Below, in pieces: positions 5,820 through 10,776 of a stretch of DNA of 10,776 nt. Origin of the DNA: Polynucleobacter sp. UBA2650 (GTDB taxonomy: Bacteria; Pseudomonadota; Gammaproteobacteria; Burkholderiales; Burkholderiaceae); contig DENG01000052.1 in NCBI GenBank assembly GCA_002359975.1, positions 3,290 through 14,065 of the forward strand, read 5' to 3'. The notes beneath the pieces were generated by a model. That model saw only the letters and a program-made list of their open reading frames with translations. It made no database searches and had not been told where the DNA came from. Position 1 is the stretch's first letter; the number at the start of each line of letters is the position of its first letter. Made by a program: the position numbers and the translations under genes.

Positions 5820-6782
5820 ATGCATTCTTCTAAGCCATCCATAGAGATCGTCACCCCCGCTCCCCTTGGGAGTCTTCATGGCAATCGTATTACTGCGCTT
5901 CGCTGGCAAGGATTTCTTAAGAGCTTGGGTTATCAATCAAGATTGACACAATCCTGGTCAAGGAAAAATACAGACTTACTCATTGCCCTTCATGCATATC
6001 GTAGTCATTCATCTATATTGAATTTTAAGCAGCAATTTCCTGATAAACCAGTCATTTTGGTAATGACCGGTACCGATATTTATCGCGATATGGCCTCTCA
6101 TGATGAGGTGCAACAATCGATGCGGCTCGCCTCCCATATTGTTGTCTTGCAATCAGCCTCTTTAGATCAAATTCCGAAGGAGTTTTTGACAAAGACGAGA
6201 GTTATTTATCAGTCCACTAAAGGAGTTGCTAGAAAAACTTCTCCAAAACGTAATTTCTTGATTAGTCTTATTGGTCATCTGCGACCTGAAAAAGATCCTT
6301 TTTGTCTTGCGCGTGCCCTTCCCTTTTTACCGGCCTCAAGCACAGTTAAGATTAAGCACTTGGGTAAGGCGATGAGTCCTGAAATGCGAACACTGGCAAA
6401 ACAGTACAGCGCTCATCTAGCCCGCTATCAATGGCTTGACGAGCAAACCCATGCGAAGACGATGCAGATTCTATCTCGGAGCCATCTGATGGTAATCACG
6501 AGCTTGATGGAAGGTGGTGCGCATGTTGTTACGGAGGCAATTGCCATTGGGGTCCCAGTGATTGCATCGAATATCTCTGGTAATCGCGGCTTACTGGGAG
6601 ATGACTATCCAGGCTATTACCCCGTTGGCGATGAAAAGACTCTAGCAGCTCTCATACTGCAAGCAGAAACAAGTCCTGTATTTTACAAGTCTCTTGAGAA
6701 ATCCGTTCGCCAACGACGTAAATTAGTCCAACCCGAGTTTGAGAAGCGCTCCATTAAGAAACTTCTTGGTCAGTGCTTATAG
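5820..6782 (+). CDS. senB: Selenosugar synthase SenB-like glycosyltransferase (TIGR04348 family)
   Basis: SenB joins a UDP-sugar and selenophosphate to make a selenosugar, the selenium donor for selenoneine synthase SenA (family knowledge). The 320-residue protein carries the family signature throughout: IVTPAPLGSLHGNRITALRW (about 10-29), DLLIALHAYRS, MTGTDIYRD, the linker VIYQS, GHLRPEKDPF, and SLMEGGAHVVTEAIAIGVPV with the GT4-type E-x7-E pair Glu231/Glu239, followed by ISGNRGLLGDDYPGYYPVGD. The fold is GT-B, with no signal peptide or membrane helix. The length is normal. The ATG at 5820 has a weak Shine-Dalgarno, but the conserved N-terminus begins right behind it. senA (EgtB-like) and senC (SelD-like), its usual partners, are absent from this window. 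Only 23 bases separate its stop from the convergent lipoprotein gene. A related GT4 enzyme with another acceptor is the alternative. Confidence 0.87.
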   Translation: MHSSKPSIEIVTPAPLGSLHGNRITALRWQGFLKSLGYQSRLTQSWSRKNTDLLIALHAYRSHSSILNFKQQFPDKPVILVMTGTDIYRDMASHDEVQQSMRLASHIVVLQSASLDQIPKEFLTKTRVIYQSTKGVARKTSPKRNFLISLIGHLRPEKDPFCLARALPFLPASSTVKIKHLGKAMSPEMRTLAKQYSAHLARYQWLDEQTHAKTMQILSRSHLMVITSLMEGGAHVVTEAIAIGVPVIASNISGNRGLLGDDYPGYYPVGDEKTLAALILQAETSPVFYKSLEKSVRQRRKLVQPEFEKRSIKKLLGQCL

Positions 6783-6805
6783 AACCACAATCGTGTTGCA
6801 ACAGT

Positions 6806-7666
6806 TTATTGAGAGACTTTCCCTGGACGATTAGCAACGATTTGTAACTTAGGGTCGTTATTTAAAATGCCAATCAGCTGCCCTGCGCTTATCTGTCCCT
6901 TAAAAGTATATGAGCTAGCACCATCCTTAAATTCAAACTCGATTTGATTACCGGTAATCCGTCCATCTTCAAAATAAATCGCTCTTCGATTACTCGTGTT
7001 AATGGAACCGTCAAAGAATTGCTTCTTTTGTCGGATTACTAAATTGGCTTTATCTCCTTTCGGTAAGCCACTCATAACCCAAGGGCCATCGATAGTAGCG
7101 GGGACTATCCATAAATAAGCCATTTCGCCCGGACGCGTTTTAATCTCACGATCGGGAATCCATGACTCGATCCGAAAGGTGTTAGAAACTACCCTCGTCC
7201 CAGGCTTCATCTTTAAGATCGTGGGCATTAATCGGGTATTGAGACTCTCTCCTAAAAATAAGGTGAGGACAGTTGCCTGCGAGAAGTCTTCAACAAAGAT
7301 ATCACCCTGTTTAAAACTGACTAAGTTTTGTACCTTAGCGCGCTGTGCATTACGAATCGAAAGTGCTACAAGATCTGGGTTGTACTCAATGCCATAAGCA
7401 CGAACACCATACAGCTTAGCAGCCTCGATTGGAATGACGCCATCACCCGAGCCAAGATCATAAAGAATATCGTTCGACTTAACCCCAGCTAGGGTCAGCA
7501 TCTCATGGGTAGTTTCCACCTTGGTTGGGATCCACATAATGTCTTTGCCATGTGTTGCCATGCGAAGCTGAAACTGGTCATCGCCGTAGTTAGTAGAAGA
7601 ACAGGCACCGATGCTTGCGAGAACAAAGCCAATAAGGCAAATGGTGAATAAGCGATTTATGAGCAT
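6806..7666 (-). CDS. Lipoprotein with a class I SAM-dependent methyltransferase fold
   Basis: The 286-residue protein starts with a lipoprotein signal, MLINRLFTICLIGFVLASIG then AC, with lipobox IGAC and lipidated Cys22. A methyltransferase domain follows. Residues 39-47 (HGKDIMWIP) and the helix ETTHEMLTLAGV precede motif I DLGSGDG (70-76), the acidic ribose-binding residue Glu93 in YGIEYNP, and motif-II-like FKQGDIFVEDFSQATVLTLF. The strands continue to PGTRVVSNTF and AYLWIVP. From about residue 195 a separate beta-rich part follows (RAIYFEDGRITGNQIEFEF; SYTFKGQISAGQLIGILN). Secreted proteins of this type are known in proteobacteria, but the substrate is not known to me. An exported enzyme would need SAM outside the cytoplasm, so the fold may serve another role. 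It is divergent from the ABC exporter and convergent with senB. The ATG has no good Shine-Dalgarno. Confidence 0.85.
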   Translation of the reverse strand: MLINRLFTICLIGFVLASIGACSSTNYGDDQFQLRMATHGKDIMWIPTKVETTHEMLTLAGVKSNDILYDLGSGDGVIPIEAAKLYGVRAYGIEYNPDLVALSIRNAQRAKVQNLVSFKQGDIFVEDFSQATVLTLFLGESLNTRLMPTILKMKPGTRVVSNTFRIESWIPDREIKTRPGEMAYLWIVPATIDGPWVMSGLPKGDKANLVIRQKKQFFDGSINTSNRRAIYFEDGRITGNQIEFEFKDGASSYTFKGQISAGQLIGILNNDPKLQIVANRPGKVSQ

Positions 7667-7706
7667 GGCATTAATAAATGGTGATCTTACTTATTGAAAG
7701 ATGTCT

Positions 7707-7734
7707 ATCATAATGAGATCAAATATCGACGCAA
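7707..7734 (-). promoter_or_regulatory. Candidate sigma-70 promoter of the methyltransferase-fold lipoprotein gene
   Basis: On the minus strand TTGCGT is followed after 16 bases by TATGAT, five of six to the -10 consensus. It lies about 40 bases upstream of the lipoprotein ATG, within the 159-base divergent region shared with the ABC exporter. I found no equally good pair for the exporter. Confidence 0.35.
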
Positions 7735-7825
7735 GGGATATTAAAGATTCATCTAAACAAAGGGGTTTGGTGCGCATTAGACAGACTTAAGTGGACTATC
7801 ATAGGCCATAACTTGGGATTATTGA

Positions 7826-9598
7826 ATGACTAAGCAGAGCAACCAGACTAATCCCCGTGGGTTTCGGACCTTAGCGGCACTCCTCCCTTTTCTGAGGCCC
7901 TATAAAAAGCAATTTGTTTTAGCAATCTTTAGCTTAATACTCGCTGCTAGCGCAACCTTAGCCGTCCCCTTGTCCTTTAGGCAGATCATCGATTTAGGTT
8001 TTAACGCTAATAGTGACAACCAAATCAATCAGACTTTTTTAATCTTATTTATTGTTGCCTGCTTAGTGGCATTAGGAACATCTCTTCGTTTTTATATGGT
8101 CTCATGGTTAGGTGAAAAGATTACGACAGATATTCGTTCAGCTGTTTATAGCCATGTCATTAAACAAAGTCCAGAGTTTTTTGAATCCACTCATAGCGGT
8201 GAAATACTATCGCGTCTTAATACCGATACGGTTCTAATCCAGACATTAATTGGCACTAGCGTCTCAATGGCGATCAGAAATATTCTTTTGCTTGCAGGGG
8301 GTTTGGTCATGATGTTTATTACCAGCCCAAAATTATCTGTGCTAATTTTTGCTACGCTACTACTAACCATCATCCCAACCATGATTATGGGCAGGCGCGT
8401 GAGAAAGCTCTCCCGGGCTTCACAAGATAAGATCGCTGATGCCTCTGCTTTAGCGGGAGAGAAATTAAATGCGATACCTACGATTCAATCATTTACCAAT
8501 GAAAAAGTAGAAATTAATCGGTTTAATCAATCGATTCAAACTGCCCTAGATGCAGCCATTACTCGGACGCGAGCAAGATCCTTACTCACATTTGTTGCTA
8601 TTTTATTTGGCTTTACCAGCATTATTTTGGTTCTCTGGCTAGGCGCTTATGCAGTCATGGACAATCAAATTACCGCTGGAGAGTTATCCCAATTCATTTT
8701 GTATGCTGTGATTGTTGCAGGTGCTATAGCTGGCATCTCAGAAGTAATTGGTGACACCCAAAGAGCAATTGGAGCAAGTGACCGTCTTCTAGAACTCCTA
8801 AACGTACAGTCTACTATTCAAGATTTTACGATTGTCAAATCGATTCCCAAAGTCAATGCGGCTGGCATTAGTGTGCAAATACAAAATCTCAGCTTTCGCT
8901 ACCCATCCAATCCAAATAGTGTTTTATCGAATATATCTCTCGAGATTAAACCAGGCGAAAGAGTCGCAATTGTTGGTCCATCGGGCGCTGGCAAGACTAC
9001 CCTCTTCCAATTATTGCAACGCTTTTATGACCCAACGAGTGGAACAATTCTTTTTAGTGACATCAATATTCAAAACATTCCGCTCGAAGCACTCAGAAAA
9101 ATGATTGGTGTTGTGCCTCAGGATATTGTGATTTTTTCAGATAACGCCATGGAAAATATTCGTTTTGGAAAAATGGATGCAACGGATGAGGAAGTACTAT
9201 CTGCAGCACGGCTCGCAATCGCTGATGAGTTTATTTCTAAGCTTCCGGATGGCTACCAAAGCTTCTTAGGGGATCGTGGTATTCGCTTATCGGGCGGACA
9301 AAAACAGCGGATTGCCATTGCAAGAGTCTTATTAAAAAATCCCGCCTTATTACTCTTAGATGAGGCTACCAGTGCTTTGGATGCCGAGTCTGAACTACTC
9401 GTTCAGCGAGCCCTTGAGGCAGCAATGGATAGCCGGACAACTTTGGTGATTGCACACCGCCTGTCTACAGTAAAACAAGCTGATAAAATTCTGGTGCTAG
9501 AAAACGGGAAGATTATAGAAACCGGCACTCATGCTGATTTAATTCAACGAAGTGGTCTCTATTCCCGTTTGGCCAAGCTTCAATTTACAGACCAATAA
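7826..9598 (+). CDS. ABC exporter half-transporter with fused permease and ATPase (MsbA-related)
   Basis: The 590-residue inner-membrane protein would work as a homodimer, exporting a lipid, drug or peptide with ATP hydrolysis. The permease half has six predicted helices, at about residues 30-50, 70-90, 145-167, 169-189, 252-275 and 285-305. The first cytoplasmic coupling region reads FFESTHSGEILSRLNTD. After a linker, the ATPase domain begins at about 340 with ISVQIQNLSFRYPSNPNSVL. It holds Walker A GPSGAGKTT (384-392), the Q-loop Gln432 (VVPQD), the signature LSGGQ (488-492), Walker B LLLLDE (508-513) with catalytic Glu513, the D-loop SALD, and the H-loop His544. All catalytic residues are intact. 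It resembles the MsbA-related group of proteobacterial exporters (TIGR02204-like), not MsbA proper. GGGAT about six bases before ATG serves as the Shine-Dalgarno. No terminator is visible after it. Confidence 0.93.
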   Translation: MTKQSNQTNPRGFRTLAALLPFLRPYKKQFVLAIFSLILAASATLAVPLSFRQIIDLGFNANSDNQINQTFLILFIVACLVALGTSLRFYMVSWLGEKITTDIRSAVYSHVIKQSPEFFESTHSGEILSRLNTDTVLIQTLIGTSVSMAIRNILLLAGGLVMMFITSPKLSVLIFATLLLTIIPTMIMGRRVRKLSRASQDKIADASALAGEKLNAIPTIQSFTNEKVEINRFNQSIQTALDAAITRTRARSLLTFVAILFGFTSIILVLWLGAYAVMDNQITAGELSQFILYAVIVAGAIAGISEVIGDTQRAIGASDRLLELLNVQSTIQDFTIVKSIPKVNAAGISVQIQNLSFRYPSNPNSVLSNISLEIKPGERVAIVGPSGAGKTTLFQLLQRFYDPTSGTILFSDINIQNIPLEALRKMIGVVPQDIVIFSDNAMENIRFGKMDATDEEVLSAARLAIADEFISKLPDGYQSFLGDRGIRLSGGQKQRIAIARVLLKNPALLLLDEATSALDAESELLVQRALEAAMDSRTTLVIAHRLSTVKQADKILVLENGKIIETGTHADLIQRSGLYSRLAKLQFTDQ

Positions 9599-9682
9599 AT
9601 AAGCATCTCATCATGCAGTATCCTAGAATCTCATATTCATGATGTATTAATTCATGTGTGTTTATTTAGAGCGAAACCTACC

Positions 9683-10776
9683 ATGTCACCTTGGAAAGCA
9701 GCCCTCCCCGGCGATCACCTTGATCAAATCGATACGCCTGCCTTAATTCTTAACTTGGATGCCTTTGAGCGCAATATGCAGCGCTTGCAAGACGCATTAT
9801 CTGGCACAGGCGTGCGCTTACGTCCTCATGCCAAAAGCCATAAGTGCCCTGATATTGCATTACGTCAAATCCAAGTGGGTGCAGTTGGTATCTGTTGTCA
9901 GAAAGTGAGTGAGGCAGCAGTCTTTGTAGAGGCAGGTGTGCAGGATATTTTGATCACGAATCAGGTGGTCGGTGACAAAAAAGTAGCCCATGCGCTTGAT
10001 TTGGCTAAGCGTGCCCGAATTGGCATTTTGGTTGATCACGAAGATCAGGTATCCGCCTTCGCACTTGCCAGCAATGAACGTCAAATAAAAATTGATGTGT
10101 ATATAGAAATAGATGTTGGGATGGGGCGTTGCGGTGTTGCATCGACTGAACGGACAGTATCCATTGCTCGGCAAATTGATCAAGCGCCCTACTTAAACTT
10201 TATGGGACTACAGTGCTACCATGGCAGCGCACAGCACTATCGCCTACCCCAAGAAAGACAAAACGCGATCACAGCGGTATGCGAGAAAGCTGCTGCCACC
10301 AAAGAAGCCATTGAAAAATTGGGGATTAAGGTTGAACGCATCACGGGTGCTGGTACGGGCTCGGTCATGCTGGAGCGCGATTCCAAGCTATTTAATGAAG
10401 TACAGGCGGGTTCCTATATTTTTATGGATCGCGACTACGCTGCCAACCAGCGAGATACTCATGATTTGCCGTTTGAACATGCATTGTTTGTTAAAACAGC
10501 GATACTGAGTCATCCCATACAAGGCCGCGCAGTAGTCGATGCCGGCTTGAAAGCGTCGAGTGTGGATTCAGGTATGCCAGCTATCTGGCAGCGCACGGAT
10601 GCGAAATACCTGAAAGCATCGGATGAACATGGTGTATTGGAGTTGACTGCAGACTCAACATTAAAGCTAGGCGACTATGTAATGCTAGTCCCCGGTCATT
10701 GCGATCCCACGGTCAATTTATATGATGAATTGATATGTGTTCGAGGGGATCGAGTGGAAGCTGTTTGGCCCATTTC
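9683..10776 (+). CDS. D-threonine aldolase/D-serine dehydratase family PLP enzyme, 3' end cut off
   Basis: The frame stays open to the window edge, giving 364 residues of a family usually about 375-380 long, so only a short tail is missing. It is a fold-type III (alanine-racemase-like) PLP enzyme, with the DTA/DSD signature LDTPALILNLD-like start (DQIDTPALILNLDAFERNM, about 14-32). The PLP lysine is Lys51 in RPHAKSHKCP. Other core parts are GICCQKVSEA, LITNQVVG, YIEIDVGMGRCGV, GLQCYHGSAQH, TGAGTGS (phosphate loop), NEVQAGSYIFMD and VVDAGLKASS. The metal-binding pair near the end reads PGHCDPT, with His339 and Asp341. H-x-D is the pattern reported for Mn-dependent D-threonine aldolases, while eukaryotic Zn-dependent D-serine dehydratases have H-x-C. 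I therefore favour D-threonine (or D-beta-hydroxy amino acid) aldolase. The start ATG has only a weak Shine-Dalgarno. An in-frame GTG at 9656 is a less likely start. Confidence 0.9.
   Translation, partial: MSPWKAALPGDHLDQIDTPALILNLDAFERNMQRLQDALSGTGVRLRPHAKSHKCPDIALRQIQVGAVGICCQKVSEAAVFVEAGVQDILITNQVVGDKKVAHALDLAKRARIGILVDHEDQVSAFALASNERQIKIDVYIEIDVGMGRCGVASTERTVSIARQIDQAPYLNFMGLQCYHGSAQHYRLPQERQNAITAVCEKAAATKEAIEKLGIKVERITGAGTGSVMLERDSKLFNEVQAGSYIFMDRDYAANQRDTHDLPFEHALFVKTAILSHPIQGRAVVDAGLKASSVDSGMPAIWQRTDAKYLKASDEHGVLELTADSTLKLGDYVMLVPGHCDPTVNLYDELICVRGDRVEAVWPI

Noticed and set aside
8832..9104. Plus-strand open frame of 90 codons inside the ABC exporter.
   Set aside because: It is out of frame with the exporter, whose Walker A region overlaps it in the correct frame.
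9641..9656. CATGA...TCATG-type inverted repeat before the aldolase-family gene, considered as an operator.
   Set aside because: Five-base arms in an AT-rich gap are within chance, and no promoter could be matched to it.
9860..10183. Minus-strand open frame of 107 codons.
   Set aside because: It is wholly antisense to the D-threonine aldolase-family gene, whose motifs are unmistakable.
10221..10508. Plus-strand open frame of 95 codons.
   Set aside because: It is an out-of-frame shadow inside the same aldolase-family gene.

Overview
The window looks like chromosomal DNA of a betaproteobacterium. Moderate GC, compact gene packing and the protein types (HU-beta, CzcC/CusC-like TolC protein, MsbA-related exporter, TIGR04348/SenB-type glycosyltransferase) fit Burkholderiaceae, and the overall style recalls Polynucleobacter. 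That placement is from recall, not from a search. I see no rRNA, tRNA, CRISPR array, insertion sequence or phage gene, and no obvious shift in base composition.

Layout. Positions 1-2024 (minus) hold an efflux operon read right to left: a 125-residue secreted protein of unknown function, a TolC-family outer-membrane channel, and the first 78 residues of a probable membrane-fusion protein that runs off the left edge. A strong terminator (2092-2119) separates it from the HU gene (2139-2420, minus). Next come an EamA/DMT permease (2686-3570, minus), a 69-residue two-helix membrane protein with its own terminator (3640-3849, minus), and a probable two-gene unit of a PrxQ-like peroxiredoxin and an unknown 114-residue protein (3937-4883, minus).

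From about 5070 the plus strand takes over. A 34-residue peptide gene (5072-5176) with a good ribosome binding site sits 3 bases upstream of a GNAT acetyltransferase (5180-5713). About 100 bases further on is a glycosyltransferase that I recognise as SenB, the selenosugar synthase of selenoneine biosynthesis (5820-6782). Its usual partners senA and senC are not in this window. A convergent gene (6806-7666, minus) encodes a lipoprotein with a SAM-methyltransferase fold. Divergent from it is an MsbA-related ABC exporter (7826-9598). A D-threonine aldolase/D-serine dehydratase family enzyme (from 9683, plus) runs off the right edge, probably only a few residues short of its end.

Most of this is ordinary. 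The points most worth a second look are senB away from senA/senC behind a small-peptide/GNAT pair, the unannotated 34-residue gene, the exported methyltransferase-fold lipoprotein, the peroxiredoxin with an altered active-site loop, and the unknown secreted protein that leads the efflux operon.
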